A stretch of 64,000 nt of DNA from Halichoerus grypus (GCF_964656455.1 NC_135717.1:12907775-12971774); one strand, 5' to 3'; shown: positions 45,536 to 57,085, counted from the stretch's first letter. Numbers and translations are program-made. Notes: a model not told the origin generated them from the letters alone.

Positions 45536-46114
45536 TTGCCAGCTTCTCTACCCATTTTGAGAATGAATCAGAATCTATCATCACTAGTCGCTCATCCTAC
45601 TAGTCAAGGAAAGAAATAGATGGATCCTATGTTTGTGGACCAGAGTGTGCGATTGAACCAAGTATGCTAAGATTTGTTCCTCTGGTCTCTTGGATGAGCT
45701 TTAGGCTTTCAAGTGGCCCCAACAGCCAGCCAGCATGGAATTTTAATTAACAGCTTTGTAATTGAGGAACGTTTCCAGAACCATCCATGTTTGGCAGTTT
45801 TGTAGGTGAACACAGATGACAGGTTCAGGCAGTTTTCTGAGGTCAGAGTAGCCAGGAATGCGTATGCAACTCTGCCCTTTAACCAGTTGTTTGGACCCAG
45901 GAACCTCACTTAATTCTCTTCAACCTCAGTGTTTTAATCTGTACATCATATTAGATAATTCTGAGGTTTGTTTTAGCTCTAAATGATGATTGTTTACATT
46001 AGGGGCCGCTTTTGTTACACAAACGGGGAGAGCCCTCCAACCCATTCGAGTATGTAGTTAGTTAATCGAGAAAGCTATTTAAAGAAAGAAGTCATTTAAA
46101 AAGGAAAATGCTAT
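45536..46114. other. Unique noncoding DNA
   Basis: No gene or repeat recognised. Confidence 0.4.
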
Positions 46115-46330
46115 CAACATTTGAATTTTTTTAAAAGATTTTATTTATTTGTCAGAGAGAGAGAGAGCGCGCACAAGAAGGGGGAGCGGCAGGCAGAGGG
46201 AGAGGGAGAAGCCGGCGCCGCAGTGAGCCGGGAGCCCGATGCAGGACTCGATCCCAGGAACCTGGGATCATGACCTGAGCCAAAGGCAGACGCTTAACCA
46301 ACTGAGCCACCCAGGCGTCCCAACATTTGA
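46115..46330 (-). mobile_element. Can-SINE beside an L1 3' end
   Basis: The body spans 46125-46320, flanked by CAACATTTGA (46115-46124 and 46321-46330). It has a shortened tail (TTTTATTTATTTGTCAGAGAGAG), then GAGCGGCAGGCAGAGGGAGAGG and an intact head (GACTCGATCCCAGGAACCTGGGATCATGACC...ACCCAGGCGTCCC). The GGCAGGCAGAGG middle differs from the arctoid-type copies, so this is another subfamily. Confidence 0.95.
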
Positions 46331-47290
46331 TTTTTTTAAAACAGCTTTACTCTGCTGTAACTGACACAAAATAAACTACACATACTTAAAGTACACAGTT
46401 TGGTAAGTTTTGATAGACGTATCCACCCATGACTCCACCAGTGTAACCCTGATAGTGACCACATATCACCCCAAAGTTTCCTTGTGCCCCTTCGTGGTCC
46501 CTTCTTCCTACTCCTTCCTACACCTCCCTCCCCACCAAAAACAGCTACTGATGTGCTTTTCTGTCCCTACAGATTACTTTATATGCTTAGAGTATTCTAG
46601 AACTGTAATCATATAGGATGTATTTTTTGTCTTCTTTCATTCTGCATACTTATTTTGAGACTTATCCACATTGTTGCATGTATTAGCCCATAAAGTATTT
46701 TTCCATTTATTTAGATTTTCTTTAATTTCTCTTAGCAATATTTTATATTTTTCAGTGACCAGGTCTTTCATGTCTTTTGTCAGAATTATATCTAGATAGT
46801 TCATATTTTTAATGCTATTGTAATTGATAAAATTTTTAAAATTTCAATTCAAGTTCTAATTGTTGCTATTATAATTGATTAGTACAATTGATTTTATATA
46901 TTGATTGGCAATTATGAGTAACAATTACAATATAATATATAATTGTATATTTTGCAGTTTGGCTAAATTCACTTACTAGTCCTAGTAGTTGTTGTATGGA
47001 TTCCATTTGATTTTTCTACAAAGATGGTTATTATGTCTACAAATAAAGCCAATTTACCTCTTTCTTTCCAATCTGGATGCCTTTATTTCTTTTCCTTGCT
47101 GACTGCACTGTTAGAGCCTCTGAAACAGTGTTGAATAAATGTGAGAGTGGCCATTCCTGTCTTGTTCCTGATCTTAGGCTGAAAGCATACAGTCTTTTGC
47201 CATAAGTATGTTGCTAACTATAGGTTTTTCATAGATAATCATACAAGTCTTTGGTTTGTTAATGTGGCGAGTTACATTGGTTTTCGATCT
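46331..47290 (-). mobile_element. Old L1 with internal deletion (antisense)
   Basis: 46331-46690 is the antisense 3'UTR (AACAGCTTTACTCTGCTGTAACTGACAC...CTAGAACTGTAATCATATAGG...TTTTGAGACTTATCCACATTGTTGCATG). At about 46695 the text jumps to the reverse-transcriptase region (TTCCATTTATTTAGATTTTCTTTAATTTC), then TAAATGTGAGAGTGGCCATTCCTGTCTTGTTCCTGATCTTAG and TTTGGTTTGTTAATGTGGCGAGTTACATTGG. Roughly a kilobase of ORF2 is missing between the two. An AT-rich stretch with internal repeats lies at 46850-46945. Confidence 0.88.
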
Positions 47291-48340
47291 TAGGCCATTC
47301 TGTGTAGACGGCCAAGGCCTTTCTTTTGCTTGTTGGAGTTCTGCTCCATCTTCCGTGCGTAATTCACATCCCCGCTGCCTCCTCTGCCATCTGTTTCAGT
47401 TAAGTAGGGAGACCTGGGACATTTGTGAAGTGTGGAGTCCTTCTAGCTTTTAGGGCTTATTTCCTCTTGCCAACCCTTCACAGTGGCCTTGTCCACAGTA
47501 ACTGCTGAGTGACTAGCAGTCCGCCTTTGTCTTCTGCCTTTAGTGGGTGTTTCTCATTCTTCTTGGATTTTAGAGAAGCAACAATTCTCTTTCCATATTC
47601 CTGTTTCATCAGTGCAGATAATCGTTGATTAAACTATGGAACTGCAATACCCAGCAAAACTGGCATACACAGATTTGGGACTGATAACAACTGAGTGTTG
47701 GTAAGCTTGCAGTTCAGCTATAGCGGGCGGACTAGAGATTAGCCAATCAGAGACAAAGATTTAGTGTGTTATGGGGCATTCAGGAAGCCATATGAGAGCA
47801 TAACAAAGAATTGGTTACTCCAGGGAATAAGCCAAATGGAAGTTGATTAAGAGAGCTTCTAGAATTCTCTTTCATTCCTATAAACAGTACTAACTTTCAG
47901 CATCCAGTGGGCAAAATGAGCTTTTGGCCACAAGACCTACCATGTGAGGAACACAACACTGATTCATCTTCATACTTGGAAAAACAACCATGACAAAGGG
48001 TGGATCCTTGCATCAGCTTTAAGCAATGAAAGCTAATATGATGTAGTTGAAAGAACTCTGTATTTAGACTCAGATGAGCCTGAGTGTGAATACCAGCCAC
48101 CCTCTCTGTGTTGTTAAACAACTTTGGATCAGTTAGTACATCCTAAGATCATCTTGTAGAATAAATAATTGAGCATGTCTAAGATTGTCGCAAAGCGTAG
48201 GTATCCTTCGTGGCTCGGATCCTCATTCCAAGATGGTTGCACTACCAAGGATGGTGCATTATACCCAATCATGTGATCCTTCTGCCCACAATGTCCCCCA
48301 ACTCCAGCCTGTCACAGTGTTTGATGGAGGGCAGAACATC
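47291..48340. other. Unassigned DNA, possible old repeat
   Basis: No named repeat. The part at 47500-47870 has a CCAATCAGAG (CCAAT-like) motif near 47741 and TTAGTGTG text, reminiscent of an LTR but without supportable ends. A MIR-like scrap sits at 48060-48125. No gene. Confidence 0.3.
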
Positions 48341-48354
48341 CAAGGCACAGGAAA

Positions 48355-48562
48355 CAACGAGGAAGTAAAAAGCATGCATGGAAAGATATGAGCAGTCAAG
48401 ATTCAGCATAGGGTTCATACTGAGGTAGAGTGGGACCAGACGCTGGAAAGTACATGACCAATGCATGACTGTGCCAAGAACCATGAAGATCGCAGGAGAT
48501 CGGTAGGCAGTGGAGAGTCATTGAAACTTCTTTTTTTGAAGGGAGCACCCTGGTGAGAGACG
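48355..48562 (-). mobile_element. L2 LINE fragment (antisense), left part
   Basis: GGAAAGATATGAGCAGTCAAGATTC and GTAGGCAGTGGAGAGTCATTGAAACTTC read as the reversed L2 'GGCAGTGGGGAGCCATTGAAGG' region. The copy is interrupted by MER5A and resumes at 48747. Confidence 0.75.
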
Positions 48563-48746
48563 TGCCAGAGATTCTCAAGCCTCAACTGCAAGTGAATCAC
48601 CTGGGAGCTTGTTAAAAAATACATATACCTTGAGCCCCGCCCAGACCTGCTCAATCCTAATCTATAGGTTGGGGTCAAGACATCTGTATTTTTAACAAGC
48701 TCCCCAGGTGATTCTAATGCACACCAAAGTTTAGAAACCACTGCTT
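48563..48746 (-). mobile_element. MER5A hAT MITE inserted in L2
   Basis: CAGAGATTCTCAAGCCTCAACTGCAAGTGAATCACCTGGGAGCTTGTTAAAAAATAC begins it, TTTTTAACAAGCTCCCCAGGTGATTCTAATGCACACC is the other half, and TTTAGAAACCACTGC closes it. The two halves are inverted relatives. It splits an antisense L2, giving the order L2 older than MER5A. The strand is assigned loosely because MER5A is near-palindromic. Confidence 0.9.
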
Positions 48747-48995
48747 TAGAAGGTTAATCTGGCAGCAGTGTGCAAGATGGATTGGAGCCGAGAGAGCCTG
48801 GAGGTTCAGAGACCTGCTAGCAAGCAATTGCAGCAACAGTCCCAGCAGGAGATAATGAGGTTGGGGGCTGTGGGAATGGAAAGGCGGAATCAGATACGGG
48901 AGGTATTTTTGAGAGGCAGTCAGCAAGGACTGGGTTACCAATTTGATGAGGAATGTGAGAGAGAAATGGGACTTAACAGATAGTGCCAAGGTTTA
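48747..48995 (-). mobile_element. L2 LINE fragment (antisense), right part
   Basis: AGGTTAATCTGGCAGCAGTGTGCAAGATGGATTGGAGCCGAGAGAGCCTGGAGG...GAGACCTGCTAGCAAGCAATTGCAG continues the L2 text ('CACTCTGGCAGCAGTGTGGAG'). A further MER5-like scrap may lie at 49000-49070. Confidence 0.85.
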
Positions 48996-49799
48996 GAGAA
49001 GCAGTTCTCCAAGGTGTGAGGGGAGAGGTAACAGAATCCCCTGGGGACCTTATTCAGATGACACACACCTGCTCCCCCTTCTGTCCTCACCTTGCACACC
49101 TTCCTCCCTCCCACAAGCCCCCTGAGGCATAGGTGGGGGAGGGGGGGCACATCAGTACCTCTTGGGGAAGCATGCATGTGTAGTTTGAGGGAAGAAACCT
49201 CCAGGTGATCTCTGTTTCTGTCTCTGAAAAATAGCCAATGGGGGAAAGAGGGGCGCGCTGAGTTTGGAAGGACAGAGCTGGGGCCCACAGTGGGATGTGG
49301 GGCACCGCTGTCGGTATGGAAAGCCGGGTCTGGACCTGGGGAACAGGAGGTAGGATAGAGACCGTGTGAAAGGCCACACCACGGCGGTGGCCAGGGGACA
49401 GAGGAGAGAGGAGAGGAAAGAGGTCCAGAGAGAGTGCTTCCGTGTAGTGGTCACAAGCAGCTGGAGGACCAGAGAAGGAAGGGCTGGTTGGAGAGGCCAG
49501 GGAGCCTGCTCTCTACCTGCGCCCTGGAGAGCTCGAAGCCACAGCATGAAGGCAAAGGCCGGGAAAGACAGGAGCCTCCTGGCAGCAGGAGGGCAGGGCT
49601 CTGACTCCTCCAGGAACGCTCCCAACATCATTCTGCCCCCCCAGGGGCATGCGGCACATTCACATAAAAGGGTCAGTGCTCCGAAGAAACACACATTTTA
49701 AAATTCACTTTCCAAAGCCCAGTGTCTTTGAGCTGACGTACCAGACAAAGAGACTGACAGGTTTTTACTGTTATACCGTCCCCACCGCATTCCTCCCAG
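48996..49799. other. Unique, GC-rich noncoding DNA
   Basis: Purine-rich plus strand with G runs (49130-49150). Opposing open frames of up to 180 codons (49152-49694 minus) have low-complexity Leu/Ser/Pro content and no domain, so no gene is called. Confidence 0.35.
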
Positions 49800-49819
49800 C
49801 CCCCCCCCCCCCCCCCCCC
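49800..49819 (+). repeat. Poly-C run (20 C)
   Basis: Twenty consecutive C. Such runs are rare, prone to length error in assembly, and G-quadruplex-prone on the minus strand. Confidence 0.95.
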
Positions 49820-50334
49820 GGTTTCTGATCAACTCCTAACCCTTCTGTACACATTTTTGGCCTGGCACAGCGAAATATAAGGTATTATAAATCATTATAG
49901 TATTTTGGGGTCCTTGCTCCCCTCAAAGTTCCAGACATTCTGCCTATATTTTGTGATCTCCTGCTGTGAAAATAGGATGTTGTGTTTTGGAGGCACCTCC
50001 AGGGTGCCCAGCAATTGGCACATCTTAACTAAAGGAAAGCAAATTGAGTGAACAACAGTAGAGAGGAAGGACATTTGTATCAACTCAGGAAGTAGAGAAT
50101 TAGGAAGAGATGCTATTTCTGATGCTGTGAAGCCGCGGTCCCTGACGGGGCCATCAGAGAGGCCGGCCACTCCTGACATGAGCAGGACGCTGCTGTGACC
50201 GAAGCTGCGTGGGCAGAATAGGGGTCAGCTGTCTCAGGGGGTGCGCTGAGGCTGACACATCACAGTGCGCTGTAACCCGGACCTAGACGCCTAAAACTTT
50301 CTGCTTCATTTCAGAATAGCCTGGGAACTCCTCT
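49820..50334. other. Unique noncoding DNA
   Basis: No gene or named repeat. Confidence 0.4.
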
Positions 50335-50440
50335 CCTTTTCTGAGTAAGGAAGCTGAAGCATCAAGGTTACACAGCTCCTGGGTCACTGGGGAGGAGATT
50401 GAACCTAGTGTTCTGGTGTGTAGACCGTAGCACGCTTTTC
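50335..50440 (+). mobile_element. MIR SINE 3' part
   Basis: CTGAGTAAGGAAGCTGAAGCATCAAGGTTACACAGCTCCTGGGTCACTGGGGAGGAGATTGAACC matches the MIR 3' half. Confidence 0.75.
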
Positions 50441-50539
50441 CAGAGGGGCTTTTTACTGGACCCTCCTCCAGATGGAGGCTGTAAACTTAGTGGGAGAGAG
50501 CCTTGCATATATGAGGAGCAACATTTGCAGAGTCACTCG

Positions 50540-50715
50540 GAGATGGGTCTGGGCCACACTCCAGTCTCACTTCTTGACTGTATGACCTTGGGCAATTTAT
50601 GTGACCTTTCCGAGCTTCAATTTCAATTGTAAAAGGAGGAAAACCTTATTTACCTCCTGAGAGGAGTTTTGGGGACTTGGCATGTAGTTGATCCCCCATA
50701 ATTGGTAACTGTTAT
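50540..50715 (-). mobile_element. MIR SINE (antisense)
   Basis: TTGACTGTATGACCTTGGGCAATTTATGTGACCTTTCCGAGCTTCAATTTCAATTGTAAAAGGAGG is the reversed MIR core. It faces the sense MIR just upstream. Confidence 0.88.
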
Positions 50716-51950
50716 AATCATTACTGGGTTTTTCTCCAGTCATCGGTTAGGAAACTCATGCACGGCCCTATGTGCACCTGAAGACAGAATACTTTTCTCC
50801 CGGTGGCATTCCTACTTTGGATTTCAAATATTTTTTCCCATAGAAATGTTATAGCTAGACGGAGCTTAGGTATAGTTGAAATAGGACTGTTAATAACTTC
50901 TGTCCTTTGAGGCATTTTACGTGCCAAATGGGACTTTTTGGGTGGGCCTGGGCACCAGGCTTTCCCAGGAAAAGTGCCCTAACCCCTTATTTACAAGTGA
51001 ACTTTATTGAGCCGCCTGCTCTGAAGTTGCAGAATTGCCAGAACATTGCCCTGGGCAGGGTCTATGATCACAGATGAATAAAAGATAGCAGGATGTGAGG
51101 ATTTCCGCAGCACCAGGAAACGTTCTCTGCAGTCTCTTGCCATCCGCAGTGCAGGCAGAGACACGGCGGACCAGCCATGTCAATACTTGGAATTGTGTCA
51201 GGAGAGTTGGCCAGGGTCCCCCCACCCATCGTGTACCCCAAGCCCCACCACTGCTCTCAGTGGACATCACTAATGTAAATGCCATCCCTGGCCCATCATG
51301 TTGAAGCAAACTGGAAAACAGTGGGGCCTTTCTCTCACCAGACCATCGTATGTCTGCCTGGCATCTGTCTGTCTGCCTGCTCTGGCCAAGGATCTGCCTG
51401 CCAGTGAGCATCCTCTGACATGAACATGCCCCAAAGATACCCCGATTCTGGGGTTTCGAGGCTCGCATCCATTTTCCTCCTCTCTCTCTCTCTCCACAAG
51501 AGAAATGACTGAAGAAAGGGGATGGAGGGCATCTCTCTGGCTCCCTGTGGGGGCTTCTTTCCTGAAGAAACTGAGCAGAGCCACAAAAGAATAAATAAAG
51601 AAGGGTTGGCAGAATGTTTTGATACAAAATTCATTATAGCTTTGTGTATGTGCTGGACGGTTTGGTTCCTCTTAAGTTTGTGTAGATACTGCAGTCCTTT
51701 TGGTTCAACCTTTGTGTTTAGAGAGAAGTTTTGGAAGGAGATCAAAGATGTCAGATTACTGGCCTGATTCTTAAAGAACTGCTTGGGAAAAGCTTGAAAA
51801 TCTTCACACCCAGGTTCAAAAACAAGAAGCAGGAATGAGTCCAGAAAGCTTGGTGACATGGATAGCAGTTGTCGTATTTTTAAAGAAAAAGGGAATTTGC
51901 ATGTCTTCTGCTTACCCTCTCTCTCCCTAATCTCCACACAGTCTCGATTT
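50716..51950. other. Unique noncoding DNA
   Basis: No named repeat. Minus-strand open frames of 207 and 241 codons overlap at 51004-52060 and run into the CT repeat. Their composition and mutual overlap in different frames argue against coding. Confidence 0.35.
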
Positions 51951-52003
51951 CTCTCTCTCTCTCTCTCTCTCCCTCTCTGTCTCTCCCTCTCTTTCTTTCT
52001 CTC
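51951..52003 (+). repeat. (CT)n microsatellite
   Basis: About ten pure CT units, then an imperfect C/T tract to 52003. Confidence 0.95.
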
Positions 52004-52639
52004 AGGTACTCCATATCCCAGCCTGTGTTTTTCCTGTTTCGGACACCTTCTACGCCCCAAGTGTAAAAGCCGTCATCTGTCACTCTACCCTCACCCTTTT
52101 ATAGGGGTGACTGCAATCCATTGGCTTCCTATCTAAAGAGGAGATAAGAGCCTGAGTTTAAGTGTTTGGCTTCTCCACTTCTCCAGGAATGAACTTAGAA
52201 TGGCCACGACCATTGTAATATATGATTTTTTTCACTCCCAGGCACTAATCTTTGCCCACTTGGGTGTTCTGTCACCCCTGTTGGGATATGTAAAAAGGTT
52301 TTAGAATGCATGGTGGACTCTGTCTTCTTTCTTTTGTATCTTTTCTTCCTTCCTCCCAGTGCACCATCAGTAGAGATTGTTGACTTGCATTCCAGTTTCC
52401 TACATTTGCTAACTTCTCCCTTATCTGGTCTTTATTCTTCCCATATCTCTCTGGCTTCCAGGTGATGAAGTGCTTACATTTTCCTAGGAAATACTCAGTT
52501 CTTTTTGTTCCGAAAGCTCCTTAGTCTTACTCTGACTCCTCCATTGGGGGTGGTGGGGATGTTCAGGGATAATTAGTGGAGTTAGAAGGATGGTGGGTTG
52601 CCATTTCAAATCAGGCTGTACTTCCACCATTTTTTTCAA
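52004..52639. other. Unique noncoding DNA
   Basis: Pyrimidine-rich, no gene and no named repeat. A GGGGGTGGTGGGG run lies near 52545. Confidence 0.4.
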
Positions 52640-52817
52640 TTTTTTTTTAAAAGATTTTGAGAGAGACAGCACAAGCGGGGGAAACAGCAGAGGGAGAGGG
52701 AGAAGCAGGCTCTCCGCTTAGCAGGGAGCCTGACGATGTGGGGCTCGATCCCAGGACCCCGGGACCATGACCCGAGCCAAAGGCAGCTGCTTAACCAACT
52801 GAGCCACCCAGGTGTCC
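52640..52817 (-). mobile_element. Can-SINE with shortened tail
   Basis: AAAAGATTTTGAGAGAGACAGCACAAGCGGGGG lacks the ATTTATTT expansion. The head, GGCTCGATCCCAGGACCCCGGGACCATGACCCGAGCC...AACTGAGCCACCCAGGTGTCCC, is complete. Flanks CAATTTTTTTT and CAACTTTTTTTT are probably the target duplication. Moderate divergence. Confidence 0.93.
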
Positions 52818-54345
52818 CAACTTTTTTTTTTAATGTGTGGTTCAGATATAGAGAGCAGGGATTATTTGAACACTTGGAATGACTTGCCTATAGTTCCCAC
52901 TGCCTTTTAGTCTAAAGGTCCCTCATTATGGGGCTCTGACCATAAGCAGAGGACATGGGAGGCCCTGGTCGCCTTTGGCACATTTATGAACAGTTGTGTG
53001 CTGTCTGCTTTTCGTTGTCGTATAGTGCAAGGCACTATGGTTCATCATCTTTTCTACCAAAGACAGTACAAGAGGAAAAAGGAAAACACCACCATAACCC
53101 AAACTCCTGAACTGAGTTTCATGAGCGCTTTCTGTAACTGCTGCTTCTGGGCAAATGCAGTAGGAATCAGAGGTCCAGCTGGACACTGCAGCCGTCGGTC
53201 CTGCTCTCACAGCTACGGAGTATGTGCGGAACCAGGGGAAACCCGCTCCCTTTATGCCCACAGCTTCCTGAAGGAGTCAAGAAATGTATGTATTTCAGGG
53301 AAAATGCAAATATAAGCTCCCTCCTACCCGCAGCAGGAAATTAGAAACCTCTTTGGTTAACACAAAACGGATTGTGTTGTTTTTTTTTGTTTTTTTTGTT
53401 TTTTTTTACAAGAGAGCAAGAGAGAGAGAGGAAAGATGCTTGAGGTGGCATTGTATACCATAAAACTATATTTATGTGCTAAGACAAGCAATTGATGTTG
53501 TTCTATAAAATACAGTAAACACCTCCTCCCTGCCCTTTTGAATGTCAGTCAGAATTCAGAATCATGAAATTTTATAGTATTACTGGTTAGAAGGGCTTCC
53601 CACTGGGAGCAGATGCCATCTCTGTCTTCATAGACTCAGAGAAAGTCCTGACATGTTTCATGGCGTTCATACATGGAAGTCTGTGAAATGGAAAGGAAAA
53701 CAGCTTTTTCTGTCAACCTGTCACTGATATAAGCTTTTACATTCCATCAGAATGACTAAACTTTAAAGCCGTTTCCTTCGGTGCTGAGTATCTCTCAGAA
53801 CTCCCAAGTGTTATCAGATTGATAGAGTCCCAGCATATGATAGAAGACCAAAGCATTTTGTGGCATGATATTAAAAATTCATTCAGATACTCGATAAAGC
53901 GTGGTTGACAAAAGTGTGAAATGGAATAAGGTAGAGTGAATTTCTTCATGGTTTATTGCCCTTGATTTCTCTACACAAAATAAATAGACAGAATGGACTA
54001 AAATCTCTTCTTTATGAAGGTGGGATCCTGGCAGCTGAAGGCCTGCTCATAAAAATCCTCTCTGTGCCACCTAGCTTGGCAGTGCTCAAGTTGGAGGCAG
54101 TGGAAATTTATTGCTGTTGTGTGTATTCATATTTCAGACTGAGTGAATATGCAGAGGCTGCTTTTATGGGATTGCCGAGACTCTGTTAAGAACAGAAAAA
54201 GAACACACTGGTTTTTCTCCTGGCTCTTTTTTGGGGGGGCTGGGGGGATGGGTGTGGATGATTTTAGTGGTGCGGGTGGTGGCCCTTGCCCTGGAGGCGT
54301 TTAAGAGAAGACACTGTGTTCATGTTTTCCCTTCCCCCTGCTCCA
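52818..54345. other. Unique noncoding DNA
   Basis: No gene or named repeat over 1.5 kb, except a T-rich run (53378-53410) followed by a short GAGA run. Open frames of about 110 codons on both strands at 52926-53315 overlap and are not protein-like. Confidence 0.4.
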
Positions 54346-54567
54346 CCTGCCATCCTGTTTTTTTAAGATTTTATTTATTTATTTGACAGAGAGAGACACA
54401 GCGAGAGAGGGAACATAAGCAGGGGGAATGGGTGAGGGAGAAGCAGGCTTCCGGTGGAGCAGGGAGCCCGACGCGGGGCTCGATCCCAGGACCCTGAGAT
54501 CATGACCTGAGCCGAAGGCAGACGCTTAACAACTGAGCCACCCAGGCGCCCCTGCCATCTTGTTTTT
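54346..54567 (-). mobile_element. Can-SINE, arctoid-type body, 17-bp target duplication
   Basis: The body spans 54363-54550. Flanks CCTGCCATCCTGTTTTT (54346-54362) and CCTGCCATCTTGTTTTT (54551-54567) differ at one base. The body, GACAGAGAGAGACACAGCGAGAGAGGGAACATAAGCAGGGGGAATGGG, is nearly identical to the copies at 25714 and 63415. The head is intact. One of the youngest insertions here. Confidence 0.96.
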
Positions 54568-55169
54568 AAAGAAATATTAAAAAGCAGAGCCTTTCAAGCC
54601 ACCCCAAGCCTAGCCTACGTTTTCATCTGCCTCCCTCCCTTGCCAGGCCTCTCCGACCCACCACCCCCTTCCTTTCTTCTGTCCCTCAGAGGACACAGTT
54701 AGTGAGAGGCGTCCCCCCGCTTCCCTGCAGCGGTGGGACAGAATGGCTCATTGGTTTCAGATATTAACTTCTGTGCTGAAAACCCGGTTGGAGCTGGTGT
54801 GACAAATGGATTTTACCTGCTGCTGGAAAACACAGCCCTGTCCCACCCCCCTGCACACTGCACACACAAGCCCTTCTCCCCATCTCGCAGAGCCCAGCCC
54901 AGGGAGCAGGGAACAGAGAGCTGCCCCGCGGCACCATCTGTTCCTGCCAGCATCTATGTTGGGCCCCGACGCTTGCATCTGTTGAGAAGAGCAGTGTACT
55001 TGATGAGTTGGTGGAGAGAAATGTTTGGTCTCTCCCACCATTGCTGGGCTGCTGGGCTCACGTGGGTGTGTGTGTGCACCGCCTCCCAGGCCTCATCTGT
55101 ATCAGTTGGAAATCAGTCACTGGGAGTTAGCAGCAGTCAGCAGGGACCCGGGGCATTTTCCAGTGACAT

Positions 55170-55345
55170 CAGTTCTTCTTCTGTTGCAGAAATTCAGGAA
55201 ACAATTAAGATTCTGATGCGTTCCAGGGAGGATTTCAAATAAATCAGCCGATAGCTGATACCTTGTAACTCTCGGTAGCAAAGCAAAATTAACAACCCAG
55301 CCGCATCTGTGTACTGTATGCTAAAATAAATAAATTAACCATGCA
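55170..55345 (+). other. Candidate terminal exon (acceptor, short frame, AATAAA)
   Basis: CAGTTCTTCTTCTGTTGCAG ends in a canonical AG at 55188-55189 after a pyrimidine tract. From 55190 one frame stays open for 17 codons (ending in Arg-Glu-Asp-Phe-Lys, then TAA at about 55240). AATAAA stands at 55325-55330, overlapping a second AATAAA. This would make a compact last exon. No family is recognised, and each signal is common by chance. Confidence 0.18.
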
Positions 55346-55786
55346 TCACCTCCAATAGAGGAAGCAGCTGGCTTGTTCTCAACCTTTCCATAAGTACCCA
55401 AAAGCTACTGATTTGTTAAGTTGTCATTCTCCTTATGGACATCAAGGACTTTCTGCATATGCCAAAAACTGAGCTGGCCAAATACCAGTAAGTTATGGAG
55501 AATCCAGGCACTGATTAAACGCAGTTATAGCTCCTGACTTATAGCTCCTAACAGCTTTATGCAGAGCAAAGCTGACGTTGCGAGCCAGACTCCGTGAGGA
55601 GGTAATAACATAAGATACAAGTAGGTTTGGCAGCAAATGTAGCCGGAATTTGGTCAGAAATCGAGGATTTTTGAGTAGTAATCAGAAAGTCAGTACCTCT
55701 TCCTTGCGCCTTAAACCAAATGCAGTGTGGAAGAACCTGTGTTCATCGCTCCTGTGAATTACAGTGCTACCCACCTATGCTTTCCC

Positions 55787-55850
55787 ACGGGTTTTTTGTT
55801 TTTGGGGGGGGTTGTTTGTTTTGGTTGGTTTTGGGGGGTTTTTTGGTAGC
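55787..55850 (+). repeat. G/T-rich tract
   Basis: Runs of eight G, paired GG, and six G alternate with T runs. Four G blocks are within reach of each other, so a G-quadruplex on the plus strand is possible. Confidence 0.75.
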
Positions 55851-57083
55851 TGTCTTTGCAGCGATTCATCCCCTACCACTTGCTGGCCAGTAGAACCCAT
55901 CATTCTTGCTGGTTCTTTTTACAAATAGCATAATAAGGACAGGTAGGAGATAATGGGTGCTTGCAAAATAAAGATCTCAGCGTCACCCCCAAATAAAAGC
56001 CGTGCACTCTACTGAAATTCTACCTCTGTGCTGTGTATGTGCCTGTGTGCCAGCGTGTTTGTAATGTGATTGTTCAGCAGTATCCGGAGGATTTTTTTTT
56101 TCCTACAAAGATGCATGAAATTTTAAAATATAAAGAATACAGTGGCTGGAAAACAAAAATAGCACTTAAGTAGCCCCCCGCCTTTCAAATTCATAGCATT
56201 GGGAAGGAAGGGGCAGGTGGGGTGGTGATCACACTGGCAGCTGAGAGAATGACCCATGGGGTGGGCTTATTGAGAACCACGGGATGAAGATGAGAATCCG
56301 ATGATTAAAACCACAGCGGAGGCCTTCAGTGGTGGCAGTGTGCATGCCCTTCCTGTGCTCTCCCTGTAACAGGACAAACTATGGGAAAGGTCAAAAGAAA
56401 TAAGGAATAGAGGGAGATAGGAAGGTCTAATGAAGGCCGAGGGAACAGGAAAGGACCCACTTAACCCCTTGTCCATCTAGTGCTTACAGCGCCCAGTGCA
56501 TTCTGGGTGCTCAGGGTGCAATCACTGATAGTCATCACAGTTTTGCTGACAGAATACAGCTCCACATTACTTGCCCCTCTCCCCAGTCAGCAGGAGGCTT
56601 CTTGCGCGTAGTAATGAGTGGAAATAGCTACTATTACACCCAGGGAACGGGGAGAGAAGCTAGCTAGGAGCCATGTAGGATTGAGAGAGGAAGCTCTTCC
56701 ACACACCTTGCTGTGAGCTTCCTCTGCACCCCACGCTGGTTACATCAGCCATGCTTTGTGCTCTGCAGCCTTCCTATCTAGATATGTGCCCTCAGAAGCC
56801 TAAGAATTAGCAATCCCTAAAACCTAAAGAGAATTATCTGCTGTCTCTAGATGATTCTCAGAAATATGCCAGTAGCAATGCGAGGCATTATAAATCCACC
56901 CAGGTTGGTTCTGACCATGTTGTAGAAGTAATCTCAACTGACAGGTCACATGAAAGAACAGATTTGAAAACAGTGGTGTGCACAGCCTGAAGGTTTCAGC
57001 TTGGCTAAGGTTCTAATCACCTTATGGCACTGCTTGGGACTGCAGCAAAAGTACCAAAGAAAACGTCTGAGGTCTGGATTTAC

Positions 57084-57085
<2 letters not shown>

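Larger units (their letters stand above)
54568..57085. other. Unique DNA with candidate exon and G/T tract
   Basis: No named repeat over 2.5 kb. A strong acceptor at 55188-55189 with a short frame and AATAAA is listed separately, as is the G/T tract at 55787-55850. The 169-codon open frame 54733-55242 spans this acceptor but has no family resemblance. Confidence 0.35.

Noticed and set aside
49152..49694. 180-codon minus-strand open frame
   Set aside because: Low-complexity Leu/Ser/Pro content in GC-rich DNA, no family resemblance, and opposing frames are also open.
51335..52060. 241-codon minus-strand open frame
   Set aside because: It crosses a CT microsatellite (Arg/Glu run), overlaps other long frames on the same strand in other phases, and shows no domain or family resemblance.
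54733..55242. 169-codon plus-strand open frame as a gene
   Set aside because: No homology recognised and composition-driven. Only the acceptor at 55189 and the sequence after it are kept as a weak exon candidate.
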